Part shown: piece after piece, positions 23,839 through 31,042 of the stretch
Layout of the letters: the number at the start of each line of letters is the position of its first letter
Position numbering within the stretch: position 1 is the first letter of the stretch
From: Asanoa hainanensis
GTDB taxonomy: Bacteria; Actinomycetota; Actinomycetes; Mycobacteriales; Micromonosporaceae
DNA length: 64,000 nucleotides
Assembly (NCBI RefSeq): GCF_900188485.1
Contig: NZ_FZPH01000010.1
Location: forward strand, 146,624-210,623
Direction: 5' to 3'
The notes under the pieces: model-generated
What the model saw: the letters and a program-made list of their open reading frames with translations, nothing else
What the model was told of the DNA's origin: nothing
The model's database searches: none
Translations under genes and position numbers: made by a program

Positions 23839-24470
23839 GCGACGCGCTCGACCACCTCGCTCGTCCGGCCGGGCACCTGCTGGCGCGGGTCGACGATCTC
23901 TTGACCCGGTTCGGTGCGGCTGATGACGACCCGATCTGGCCGCTGTTGCGGCGGGTGCGGGCACTGCCTGGAGAGGCCACGGCGGCGCTGACCTCGACGC
24001 TGCGGGCCGAGCCGATCACCGCGGCCGGCGCGGCGGTGCGGGCGCGGACGACGACCTACGACGAGGCTCGGGCGGCGGTGAGTGCGCCGGTGGCCTGGGA
24101 AGGCCCGGCGGGGGACGCCTTCGAGGCGCACGCCGCGCGGCTGGCGGCCGACCTGACCGCCGCCACCGACCACCTTGCGGCGACCGCCCGGCTGGCCGAC
24201 GAAGCGGCCGACTGGGTGGTGCGCACCCGGGCGAGACTGGCCGCCGTCCTGGCCGAGGTGCTCACCTCGGGCGAGGCGGTCGCGGTCGTGCTCGGCGCCA
24301 ACGATGCCGCCCGGGCGGCGGTAACCATCGCCACGCGGGTGCTGACCGCACTCGACTCGGCCGGCGTCGACGCCGAGACGATCTCGCACCCGGGCCGCGG
24401 TCTCAGATCGGGGCCGGTCTCGGCGTTGCCCCCGGCGAACTACGAACGCATCACCCGGCTGAGTTACTGA
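23835..24470 (+). CDS. Large WXG-motif protein, putative type VII secretion substrate
   Basis: 211 residues. The hairpin motif is WEG in VAWEGPAGDAFEAHAARLAADL near residue 88, as in WXG100 proteins, flanked by long amphipathic Ala-rich helices (DHLAATARLADEAADWVVRTRARLA). It is longer than canonical 100-residue WXG proteins and has an N-terminal helical arm of ~70 residues. ATG 23835 overlaps the previous stop (ATGA). The gene ends convergently with the reductase gene, overlapping it by 20 bp. Function unknown; secretion by an ESX system is inferred from the motif and neighbours. Confidence 0.7.
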   Translation: MSDALDHLARPAGHLLARVDDLLTRFGAADDDPIWPLLRRVRALPGEATAALTSTLRAEPITAAGAAVRARTTTYDEARAAVSAPVAWEGPAGDAFEAHAARLAADLTAATDHLAATARLADEAADWVVRTRARLAAVLAEVLTSGEAVAVVLGANDAARAAVTIATRVLTALDSAGVDAETISHPGRGLRSGPVSALPPANYERITRLSY

Positions 24471-25686
24471 GCGACTCGAGTGGGGCCAGCGGGTCGGCCA
24501 GCCGGGCCGGGTCGACGATCTCGCGCGAGCGGATCAGCTTCTGGATCGGCTCGGTGACGTCCCAGACGTTGACGTTCATGCCGGCCAGGACCCGCCCACC
24601 GGCCAGCCAGAAGGCGACGAACTCGCCTGACGCCCGGTCGCCGCGGAACACCACCTGGTCGTAGCCGTCCGGCTCGACGTAGCCCGTGTACTCCATGCCC
24701 AGGTCGTACTGGTCGGTGTAGAAGTACGGCAACCGGTCGTAGGAAACCTCCTGGCCGAGCATCGCCCGGGCGGCGGCCTGCGGCCGGTTGAGGGCATTGG
24801 CCCAGTGCTCGACACGGATGTGCCGACCCAGGAACGGGTGGTACGCGTTGGCTACGTCGCCGGCGGCGTAGACGTCCACCGCGGACGCACGCAGATGTTC
24901 GTCGGTCACGATCCCGTTGTCGACGGCCAGGCCCGCCACGGTGGCCAGGTCGGTGTTGGGGCTGATGCCGACACCTACGACCACCGCGTCGGCCGGGATC
25001 CGGGTGCCGTCTGCCAGCAGCACGGCGTCGACCGTGCGGGCGTTGCCGGTGAGCTCGGCGATCCGCGCGCTCGTGCGCAGGTCGACCCCTCGTGCGCGGT
25101 GCAGGTCCGCGAAGATCCGGGCCACCTCGCGGCCGAGTACCCGCAGCAGCGGCAGTTCGGCGGCCTCCAACACCGTGACCCGCGCGCCCGCGGACACCGC
25201 GGCGGCGGCCGTCTCCAGGCCGATCCGCCCCGCGCCGATCACCACGATCCGGGCGCCAGGCTGGAAGGCGTCTTTGAGGCGGTCGCTCTCGTGGGCCTGG
25301 CGCAGGTAGTGCACCCCGGCCAGCTCGGCGCCCGGCACCGCGAGCGGGCGGGGCGTGGAGCCGGTGGTCAACAGCAGCTTGGCGTACGCGAGAACGCTGC
25401 CGTCGGCCATGGTCACCTGGTGGGCGGCGGGGTCGACCGCGGTCACCCGGGTGCCGAGGCGTAGGTCGACGTCGTGCTCGGCGTACCAGTGCGGTGTGTG
25501 GACGTAGATCTTCTCGCGTTCGTCCTTGCCCAGCAGATAGCCCTTGGACAGCGGCGGCCGTTCGTAGGGCCGCTCATGCTCGTCGCCGATCAGCACGACC
25601 GGCCCGGTGAACCCCTCTTCGCGCAGGGTCTGTGCGGCCTTCGCCCCGCCCAACCCAGCTCCGACGATCACATGTGCGTTGGTCAT
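24451..25686 (-). CDS. FAD-dependent pyridine nucleotide oxidoreductase (ferredoxin/rubredoxin reductase type)
   Basis: 411 residues from ATG 25686, with GGAAGGA upstream; the longer open frame to 25,836 enters folE and is rejected. FAD site HVIVGAGLGGAKAAQTLREEGF, GDEHERPYERPPLSKGYL, NAD(P) site IVVIGAGRIGLETAAAA, and the second FAD motif VDVYAAGDVANAYHP followed by EHWANALNRPQAAARAML. This is the architecture of single-component ferredoxin or rubredoxin reductases that pass electrons from NAD(P)H to a small iron-sulfur protein. No ferredoxin gene is adjacent. It starts 23 bp after folE, so both are in one operon with the operator at 26,354. Confidence 0.92.
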   Translation of the reverse strand: MTNAHVIVGAGLGGAKAAQTLREEGFTGPVVLIGDEHERPYERPPLSKGYLLGKDEREKIYVHTPHWYAEHDVDLRLGTRVTAVDPAAHQVTMADGSVLAYAKLLLTTGSTPRPLAVPGAELAGVHYLRQAHESDRLKDAFQPGARIVVIGAGRIGLETAAAAVSAGARVTVLEAAELPLLRVLGREVARIFADLHRARGVDLRTSARIAELTGNARTVDAVLLADGTRIPADAVVVGVGISPNTDLATVAGLAVDNGIVTDEHLRASAVDVYAAGDVANAYHPFLGRHIRVEHWANALNRPQAAARAMLGQEVSYDRLPYFYTDQYDLGMEYTGYVEPDGYDQVVFRGDRASGEFVAFWLAGGRVLAGMNVNVWDVTEPIQKLIRSREIVDPARLADPLAPLESLSNSAG

Positions 25687-25709
25687 GACGGTCCTTCCGG
25701 CGCTTGAGG

Positions 25710-26336
25710 TCAGCGGACGACCCCGGTGAGGGCGAGAAACTCGCTGCGCGAGCGGGCGTCGTCGCGGAGCAGGCCGAGCAGGGTGGAGGTGATGGTCGAC
25801 GAGCCGTCGGCGCGGACGCCGCGCAGGGTCATGCACGTGTGCTCGGCTTCGATGACCACGCCGACGCCCTTCGGGTCGAGCTGGGTCCGCAGCCAGTCGG
25901 CGACCTGCTTGGTCAGGCGTTCCTGCACCTGCGGCCGGCAGGCGAAGTGCTCGACGACCCGGGCCAGTTTGGACAGTCCGAGAATCCGCTGACCCGGCAG
26001 GTAGCCGACGTGCGCCGTGCCGACGAACGGCAGCAGGTGGTGCTTGCAGACCGACCGCACGGGGATCGAGCGAGCCAGGACGAGTTCGTCGTAGCCCTCG
26101 TCGTTCGGGAACGTGGTCAGGTCGAACGGCCGAGGGCTGAACAGCTCGGCGTAGGCGTGGGCCATCCGCCTGGGCGTACGTCGCATGCTCTCGGTGTCGG
26201 TGCGGACCCCGAGGGCGCGCAGGAACTGGCCGGCGGCCTGTTCGGCGGCGTCGAGGTCGATGCCGTCGGACTCGTGCACCACGCGCAGTGGAGCGGGTGT
26301 CCGTCCGGTCCGGTGGGTGGCGCGCTCGATCGACAC
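25710..26336 (-). CDS. folE: GTP cyclohydrolase I
   Basis: 208 residues from GTG 26336 with GAGGAA 5 nt upstream; the frame is open to 26,378 but that crosses the operator. It converts GTP to 7,8-dihydroneopterin triphosphate, first step of folate and pterin synthesis. The zinc ligands are present: Cys97 and His100 in SVCKHHLLPF and Cys168 in EAEHTCMTLRG. Other signatures are FVGTAHVGYLP and LGLSKLARVVEHFACRPQVQERLT. It sits outside any folate cluster, heads an operon with a ferredoxin-type reductase and faces a SufR-like regulator. It may be a stress-specific or second copy; whether another folE exists cannot be told here. Confidence 0.95.
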   Translation of the reverse strand: MSIERATHRTGRTPAPLRVVHESDGIDLDAAEQAAGQFLRALGVRTDTESMRRTPRRMAHAYAELFSPRPFDLTTFPNDEGYDELVLARSIPVRSVCKHHLLPFVGTAHVGYLPGQRILGLSKLARVVEHFACRPQVQERLTKQVADWLRTQLDPKGVGVVIEAEHTCMTLRGVRADGSSTITSTLLGLLRDDARSRSEFLALTGVVR

Positions 26337-26353
26337 GGCTTCCTCCTCAGTTT

Positions 26354-26371
26354 CGCCAATAAGTATTGGCG
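26354..26371. promoter_or_regulatory. Operator site 1 between folE and the SufR-like regulator
   Basis: CGCCAATA-AG-TATTGGCG has exact 8-bp arms. It lies 18 nt upstream of the folE start, in its leader or promoter. Confidence 0.7.
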
Positions 26372-26404
26372 TAATCAACGAAGGCGGTCAAGCGAAAGAG
26401 TTAT

Positions 26405-26422
26405 ACCAATCAGTTTTTGCGT
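26405..26422. promoter_or_regulatory. Operator site 2, degenerate copy
   Basis: ACCAATCAGTTTTTGCGT matches site 1 (GCCAATAAGTATTGGCGT) at 14 of 18 positions. It lies directly before the -10 box TATGGT of the regulator gene, so binding would give autorepression. Confidence 0.55.
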
Positions 26423-26428
26423 TATGGT
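26423..26428 (+). promoter_or_regulatory. -10 box of leaderless regulator gene
   Basis: TATGGT is followed by 6 nt and GTG 26435, without a Shine-Dalgarno sequence. Confidence 0.55.
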
Positions 26429-26434
26429 GTACGG

Positions 26435-27115
26435 GTGACGCCCATCGAGGACCTCGCGGTGCTGGCCGACGAGCAGCGCCGGAGGATGTTCGGCTTCATC
26501 CGCCGCGTGCGCCGGCCCGTCACGCGCGAGGAGGCGGCCGCCGACGCCGGCATCTCGACCAAGCTGGCGGCCTTCCACCTCGACAAGCTCGTCGCGGCCG
26601 GCCTGTTGCGGGCGAGCCACGACGGCCTGGCCGGCGTCCGAAGAGTCGGCCGCAAGCCGAAGGTCTACGAGCTCACCGACGTCGACATCCGGGTCAGCAT
26701 CCCTGAGCGCCGACCCGACCTGATCGCCGAGATTCTGCTCGACGCCGTGCTCGCGCAGCGGCCCGGCGAGCAGTCCCGAGCCGCGGCGCTGCGCACCGCC
26801 CACGAACGCGGTGAGTCGCTCGGTGCCGCCGAACGCGCCCGGGTCCGTCCCGGTCGGCTCGGCCCCGAACGTTCGCTGACGCTGAGCGAGGCGATGCTGG
26901 AGCGCGCGGGCTTCGAGCCGGACCGCGCCGCCCCGACCGCGGTGCGGCTGCTCAACTGCCCGTTTCATCAGCTCGTCGAGCGCTCGACGGAGTTGGTGTG
27001 CGGGATCAACCACGCGTACCTGTGCGGATTTCTCTCCGGTCTGGAGGCGACGGGGGTCGAGGCGGTTCTGGCGCCTCGGCCGGGGCAGTGCTGCGTCGAG
27101 CTGCGTGCCCCTTAA
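26435..27115 (+). CDS. SufR-like winged-helix regulator with C-terminal cysteine cluster
   Basis: 226 residues from GTG 26435. Residues 5-80 form an ArsR/DeoR-type winged helix (ADEQRRRMFGFIRRV, then ISTKLAAFHLDKLVAAGLL and RRVGRKPKVYEL). The C-terminal domain carries C175-PFH, C189, H193, C197 and C219-C220 (in LNCPFHQLVERS, LVCGINHAYLCG and PGQCC). The spacings between Cys175, Cys189 and Cys219 (14 and 30) are close to those of the three cluster-binding cysteines in SufR (13 and 28, from memory), so it may sense iron-sulfur cluster or redox/NO status. No suf genes are nearby; instead folE and a reductase are divergent. It ends in a 4-bp convergent overlap with the next gene. Confidence 0.8.
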   Translation: MTPIEDLAVLADEQRRRMFGFIRRVRRPVTREEAAADAGISTKLAAFHLDKLVAAGLLRASHDGLAGVRRVGRKPKVYELTDVDIRVSIPERRPDLIAEILLDAVLAQRPGEQSRAAALRTAHERGESLGAAERARVRPGRLGPERSLTLSEAMLERAGFEPDRAAPTAVRLLNCPFHQLVERSTELVCGINHAYLCGFLSGLEATGVEAVLAPRPGQCCVELRAP

Positions 27116-27402
27116 CTTCTTCGGGCTCGGGCCAGGTGCGCGAGCGCGCCGATGATGGTGGCGTTTAGCGGGGCGCCGATGGCGACCCCGACGAACGGGA
27201 TCGTGGCCAGCAGCGAGACCGGCGCCGTCAGGATCAGCATGTAGATCGCCGCGAAGGAGGCGTCGGGGCGGGTCACCGCGCGGTCGATCAGGAAGTACGC
27301 CACCGCGGTGGCGACCAGCAGCAGGTAGATCCGGCTCGGCCAGTTGTCGATCGGGAAGCGGAGCCAGGACCGGGCATGTGAGCGCGCGGGAGCGTCGGTC
27401 AT
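27112..27402 (-). CDS. Small membrane protein (SCO4225-like)
   Basis: 96 residues from ATG 27402; in-frame upstream codons to 27,465 look non-coding. Three hydrophobic segments are visible: IYLLLVATAVAYFLIDRAV, DASFAAIYMLILTAPVSLL and TIPFVGVAIGAPLNATIIGAL. The pattern DASFA...LTAPVSLL resembles the SCO4225 family of actinobacterial membrane proteins, a weak recognition from memory. Function unknown. It shares its last 4 bp with the convergent regulator gene. Confidence 0.6.
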   Translation of the reverse strand: MTDAPARSHARSWLRFPIDNWPSRIYLLLVATAVAYFLIDRAVTRPDASFAAIYMLILTAPVSLLATIPFVGVAIGAPLNATIIGALAHLARARRS

Positions 27403-27444
27403 CGATGCATTGTGCCCGGCGTGAGCAACGTTCGGGAATGGCAA

Positions 27445-27485
27445 CGGCGTCGCGCTCGGGAGCATCCGCTCCGGCTGCGACGCCG
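27445..27485. other. Strong hairpin in the 27.4-27.8 kb spacer
   Basis: CGGCGTCGC pairs with GCGACGCCG, with an inner GGGAGC/GCTCC stem. The plus strand continues TGGCCTCTTTCC, so it might terminate rightward transcription. The 27,403-27,776 spacer (374 bp) has no convincing gene. Confidence 0.4.
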
Positions 27486-27601
27486 TGGCCTCTTTCCTGC
27501 ACCCCCCGCAGGCTTGGTGCTTTCACTCAACGCGAACCGGTCAGGCTTGTCCCGCGATCGGCGGTGGTTTCAACCGTCCGGTGACCGACATCGATACGAA
27601 T

Positions 27602-27636
27602 CGGGGGACGGCACGACCCGAGTGTGCCGACCCCCG
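27602..27636. other. Second hairpin in the same spacer
   Basis: CGGGGGACGGCAC pairs with GTGCCGACCCCCG over 13 bp with one mismatch. No T-run follows on either side. It could be part of a leader, terminator or small RNA. Confidence 0.4.
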
Positions 27637-27763
27637 AAGCCTGATCGCACACCGGCCAACGAGGGCGGTTCGGCGGGGTTGCGGTGGTGGCGGGTGTCCC
27701 ATTCGTACGGACAATGCAATTCGTCCAAAAGTCGCATGGTCGTGTACGCCACACCGGCCGACG

Positions 27764-27769
27764 TAAGGT
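27764..27769 (+). promoter_or_regulatory. -10 box of leaderless PSP1 gene
   Basis: TAAGGT is followed by 7 nt and ATG 27777, with no Shine-Dalgarno sequence. Confidence 0.55.
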
Positions 27770-27776
27770 GACGGCT

Positions 27777-28616
27777 ATGGGCATGCTGTGCGCGGTCAGT
27801 TTCAACCGTTACGGCCGCCTCTACTACCTTGATCCCGTCGACCTGACCCCCGTGGTCGGCGACCGGGTGCTCGTCCCGACCGAGGACGGGCCCGAGGTGG
27901 CGGAGTGTGTCTGGGCGGCGCAGTGGGTCGACGACGACACGTCGGGCTTCCCGAAGCTGGCCGGCCTGGCGACCGACGCGGACCTCGCGCGCGACGAGAC
28001 CCAACGCAAACGCAAGGCCGAGGCCAAGGCGGCGGCCAAGAAGCTGATCCGCGAGCACAGCCTGCCGATGAAGGTCGTCGCAGTCGACCACGTGCTCGAC
28101 GCGTCCGGGGCGAGCGCCCGCACGACGATCTACTTCACCGCGCCGCACCGCGTCGACTTCCGCTCGCTGGTCCGCGACCTCGGCGCGACGCTGCACTGCA
28201 GGGTAGAACTGCGCCAACTGTCGGCCCGCGACTCGGCAAGAGTGCAAGGCGGCATCGGCTCGTGCGGCCGCGACCTGTGCTGCGCCACGTTCCTCACCGA
28301 CTTCGAGCCGGTCACGATCCGAATGGCCAAGGACCAGGACCTACCCCTGAACCCGCTACGCATTTCGGGCGCATGCGGACGTCTCATGTGTTGTCTGAAA
28401 TATGAGCACCCGCTGTACCAAAGCTTCCAGTCGAGCGCACCCGCCGTCGGCTCACGCGTAACCACCCCGGAAGGCGATGGCCGGGTAGTAGCCCACAGCG
28501 TCCCGCGCGACTCGGTCGTAGTCCGCCTGGACGCGGACGGCTCCCGCTGCTCATGCAGCCGCGCGAGCGTCTGCGGCCCACGAAAGGCCCACGACGAGCA
28601 ATACGCGCCGAGCTAG
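27777..28616 (+). CDS. PSP1-domain protein (RicT/YaaT-like)
   Basis: 279 residues from ATG 27777 (an ATG two codons later is an alternative). The PSP1 core is recognisable: VGDRVLVPTEDGPEVAECVWA, TIYFTAPHRVDFRSLVRDL, and the conserved cysteines in GSCGRDLCCATFL and GACGRLMCCLKYEHP. In Bacillus the Ric (YaaT) complex uses such cysteines to bind iron-sulfur clusters and directs RNase Y cleavage; the actinobacterial role is unsettled. A C-terminal RVTTPEGDGRVV module and a Cys-rich tail (SRCSCSRASVCG) follow. The gene lies near tmk-holB in several actinobacteria, here with the ESX-like and folE modules between. It ends at a palindromic terminator shared with the convergent phosphoesterase gene. 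Confidence 0.88.
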   Translation: MGMLCAVSFNRYGRLYYLDPVDLTPVVGDRVLVPTEDGPEVAECVWAAQWVDDDTSGFPKLAGLATDADLARDETQRKRKAEAKAAAKKLIREHSLPMKVVAVDHVLDASGASARTTIYFTAPHRVDFRSLVRDLGATLHCRVELRQLSARDSARVQGGIGSCGRDLCCATFLTDFEPVTIRMAKDQDLPLNPLRISGACGRLMCCLKYEHPLYQSFQSSAPAVGSRVTTPEGDGRVVAHSVPRDSVVVRLDADGSRCSCSRASVCGPRKAHDEQYAPS

Positions 28617-28619
28617 CCC

Positions 28620-28641
28620 GTTAACAAGGGCCCTTGCTTAC
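28620..28641. terminator. Short palindromic terminator between convergent genes
   Basis: GTTAACAAGGGCCCTTGCTTAC is a near-perfect palindrome centred on GGGCCC between the PSP1 and phosphoesterase stops. I recall similar short palindromes between convergent genes of Micromonosporaceae. Confidence 0.5.
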
Positions 28642-30392
28642 CTCAGGACGAAGGGCTCGTCGGCCGCGCGGTAGATCAGGGATTGGGCCGGTTCTAGCCA
28701 TGGGCGTTCGTCCGGGGCTGTTGGGTTCGGGCGCCACTCGCGGCAGATGCGGTCCACCGCTACCGGGTAGACGGTCAGTGCGCCGTCCGCCGCTATGTGC
28801 AGGCGCAGGAAGCTCTTGACGTCGTCGATGCCCTGGCCCGCGTACAACTCGTTGATGTTGACCCCGAAGTGGCCCGCGACCAGAAGGTAGAGGGCGACCA
28901 ACTGCGAGCCGACCAGGCCGGCCAGTGGGCCGTAGACCGCGATCGCGATCAGTAGCGAGAACGGCCACGGCCAGTCCGGGAACGGGGTCATCAGCCAGAG
29001 CCAGGTGCCGAGGGCGGCCAGGCCGATCTGGGCCAGGCCGTGGCCGCCGCCCAGGAACCAGTGGCGCAGGGAGCGTTTGCCTACGGCGGTGGGTGGCTTG
29101 GCGAAGAAGGCCGCGCCGAGCAGCGTGATCACCAGCATCGTGACCAGCGGGATGCTGAACAGCCGCAAGCCCGTCTCGTTGCGCTGCTGGGTGGCGATGC
29201 CCGCCATCGACAGCATCAGCAGTGTCTGCAGCCCGCCGATCAGCGTCGCGAAGCCCGCGTTGCGGCTCGGCAGCCGGCCGAACACGCCCCAACCCAGGCG
29301 GCGCGACGTCGGTTTGTCCGGATAAGTGGCGGTCAAGTGGTACGGCCGTGACTGGCTCGACCGGCGCGACAGCGTGTCCGGCGGCGGCACGGTGATCTCG
29401 TCGGGCAGCTCGTGGGTGGGATAGAGGTACGCGCCTCCGCCGCCGCACGTGACCAGCTCCCGGTCGACGCCGCTGTAGCGGGCGTAGTGGTGCAGGTCGC
29501 CGGAGAGCATCAGCCGCACCCGGGCGCCGGTCGGCGCGATGATCGTGCGGATGAAGTAGTCGACCGCGTCGTACGCCTCGGGGCTCTTCTCCAGTGCCGC
29601 CTTGACCCACGACGGCTCCGGCACCGCCAGAATGATCTTGTCGTCCGGGCCGAACTCGCGGGCCGCCGCCTCGAAGTAGTTGAGCTGCGGGTCGTCGACG
29701 TACGCGCCGAACTGCTCGTCGAGCGCCAGCAGCCACCAGTCGGCCGGCAGCTTCACCGCGAAGTACGAACGGGACTGCTTGGTGCGCCAGCCACCGAGCG
29801 AGGCGTCCCGCTGCCGGGCGAACAGCCGCAGGAACGCGGTCAAACCGTCGTACCAGTCGTGGTTGCCGGGCACCGCGTAGAGCGTCGGCTGTGGCGCGGA
29901 AGCGGGCGGGCAGGGCAGAGCCGCCGTGTACGGGCCTTTGCAGCGATCTTCGTAGTCCGGCGCGCTGGCCGTCGGGTAGACCTGGTCGCCGCCCATCACC
30001 AGCACCTGGCCGCGGGGCAGGGTCTGGCCGCCCAGCTCCAGCTCGGGCTGCGCCAGCAGATAGGCGACCGAGTATGTGGAGTTGAACCCGTCGCCCAGGT
30101 CGGCGACGTAGTCGAGCCACAGCTCGCCGTCGGTGCCGGGTTCCTGGATGACGTCGCCGGGCAGCGAGTTCTGCAGCTCGCGCTTGTCGAGGTACGCGCC
30201 GAACAGGATGGCCAGCAGCGTGCGCACCCCGGTGCTCAGCAACAGCAACGGCCCGAGCCACGGCACCGGCCGGCGCGGCTGGAAGCCGAGCTCGATCGGA
30301 TCCATGGTGCGCGGGCGGGGTCGCCGGGTGGCCATGGCCTCGGCCTGCGGAATGCGCTCGACGGGGGGCGACACGGTGGCATCATCCGTCAC
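28638..30392 (-). CDS. Membrane-bound calcineurin-like metallophosphoesterase
   Basis: 584 residues from GTG 30392; the frame stays open to 30,464 but the promoter box lies between. After a ~55-residue cytosolic arm comes a first helix (WLGPLLLLSTGVRTLLAIL). The phosphoesterase domain has VADLGDG, VMGGDQVYP, AVPGNHDWYDG, and SGDLHHYARY, covering the metal ligands of the family (D-x-G/D, GD, GNHD, GDxHH). The C-terminal 230 residues contain about five further membrane helices. The substrate is unknown; orientation suggests catalysis at the membrane face. It reads away from tRNA-Thr, 115 bp from it. Confidence 0.88.
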   Translation of the reverse strand: MTDDATVSPPVERIPQAEAMATRRPRPRTMDPIELGFQPRRPVPWLGPLLLLSTGVRTLLAILFGAYLDKRELQNSLPGDVIQEPGTDGELWLDYVADLGDGFNSTYSVAYLLAQPELELGGQTLPRGQVLVMGGDQVYPTASAPDYEDRCKGPYTAALPCPPASAPQPTLYAVPGNHDWYDGLTAFLRLFARQRDASLGGWRTKQSRSYFAVKLPADWWLLALDEQFGAYVDDPQLNYFEAAAREFGPDDKIILAVPEPSWVKAALEKSPEAYDAVDYFIRTIIAPTGARVRLMLSGDLHHYARYSGVDRELVTCGGGGAYLYPTHELPDEITVPPPDTLSRRSSQSRPYHLTATYPDKPTSRRLGWGVFGRLPSRNAGFATLIGGLQTLLMLSMAGIATQQRNETGLRLFSIPLVTMLVITLLGAAFFAKPPTAVGKRSLRHWFLGGGHGLAQIGLAALGTWLWLMTPFPDWPWPFSLLIAIAVYGPLAGLVGSQLVALYLLVAGHFGVNINELYAGQGIDDVKSFLRLHIAADGALTVYPVAVDRICREWRPNPTAPDERPWLEPAQSLIYRAADEPFVLR

Positions 30393-30399
30393 GTGCGGG

Positions 30400-30405
30400 A
30401 GCCTA
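30400..30405 (-). promoter_or_regulatory. -10 box of leaderless phosphoesterase gene
   Basis: TAGGCT on the minus strand is followed by 7 nt and GTG 30392. Confidence 0.5.
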
Positions 30406-30505
30406 TCGGCGACTGGGCCGGCACGGACAGCCGTCGATCGGGAGTCTGACCGGTGGCGTGACACCGGTAACGGTGCCGTATGCTTGGCGGGCCGCTAGCC
30501 GGCAC

Positions 30506-30579
30506 GCCGCCTTAGCTCAGTCGGTCAGAGCGACGCACTCGTAATGCGTAGGTCGACGGTTCGATTCCGTCAGGCGGCT
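30506..30579 (+). tRNA. tRNA-Thr(CGT)
   Basis: A 74-nt cloverleaf. Acceptor arms GCCGCCT and AGGCGGC pair fully, the D arm is GCTC...GAGC, the anticodon stem ACGCA/TGCGT encloses CTCGTAA with anticodon CGT (decodes ACG), and the T arm is GACGG-TTCGATT-CCGTC. CCA is not encoded. Its 3' half is the attachment site of the island that follows. Confidence 0.95.
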
Positions 30580-30580
30580 C
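30550..30580 (+). repeat. attL: 31-bp direct repeat within tRNA-Thr
   Basis: Starts AGGTCGACGGTTCGATT and ends GGCGGCTC, covering variable loop, T arm and acceptor 3' strand plus one base. Identical to 42,375-42,405. Confidence 0.88.
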
Positions 30581-30582
30581 AG

Positions 30583-30620
30583 GAAAAGGCCCTGACCAGC
30601 AGCGATGCTAGCCAGGGCCT
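30583..30620 (-). terminator. Terminator of the integrase gene
   Basis: On the minus strand AGGCCCTG...CAGGGCCT (with inner AGCA/TGCT) forms a hairpin that is followed by TTTTCC. It lies between the integrase remnant and the tRNA. Confidence 0.6.
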
Positions 30621-30645
30621 CATGTGTATCTATGTAGTTCTGAAT

Positions 30646-30672
30646 CGCCCCCCGGAAACCCCCCGAAAACTC
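30646..30672 (+). repeat. Left copy of an end-associated C-run repeat
   Basis: CGCCCCCC-GGAAA-CCCCCCGAAAACTC. A near copy with GTTTA in the middle lies near the right end (42,230). Possible integrase arm-type sites. Confidence 0.5.
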
Positions 30673-30730
30673 ATGGCGGCGATCAGATTCGGGATCGCCG
30701 GTCGGCGGGTGCGGACGGTTTGTCCCGGGA

Positions 30731-31042
30731 CTACGCCGCTTGCCGTTTCCCCCGGTCTCGGCGGTCTGGGGCGTCAGTCGGCTGGTCCGCGCCGAGTCGC
30801 TCGAGTATCTGGGAACTGTCTGGTGCGAGGGCGGGCTTGACGATGTAGTGCTTCTTGGTTATCTCCTTGTTTGCGTGCCCGAGTTGGGCGGCGGCGCTGT
30901 CGGCATCGGCCTCACTGTCGATCAGGGTGGCGACGGTCTTGCGGAAGGTGTGTGGAGTGACCCATTCGAGGCCTGTGTCAGCGCGCGCCTGACGCCACTG
31001 GCGGCGGACGTTTTGCGGCGATAGCCACGTGCCTCGCCGCGA
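30731..31042 (-). pseudogene. C-terminal fragment of a tyrosine-recombinase integrase
   Basis: The minus frame ending at TAG 30731 reads RRGTWLSPQNVRRQW, then TPHTFRKTVATLID (the HxxR box), LGHANKEITKKHYI (second His and nucleophile Tyr) and a basic tail GKRQAA. These are the last ~100 residues of a pSAM2/phage-type integrase. The first Arg box and the whole N-terminal arm- and core-binding domains are missing, because upstream of ~31,040 the DNA encodes a DegT protein on the other strand. It cannot be functional. Confidence 0.8.

Noticed and set aside
27412-27771. 119-codon plus-strand frame in the 27.4-27.8 kb spacer
   Set aside because: Runs through two strong hairpins, with no ribosome site and no protein-like pattern.
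28621-30261. 546-codon minus-strand frame overlapping the phosphoesterase
   Set aside because: Frame-shifted shadow rich in Arg/Gly/Pro; the overlapping frame has the GNHD and GDLHH motifs.
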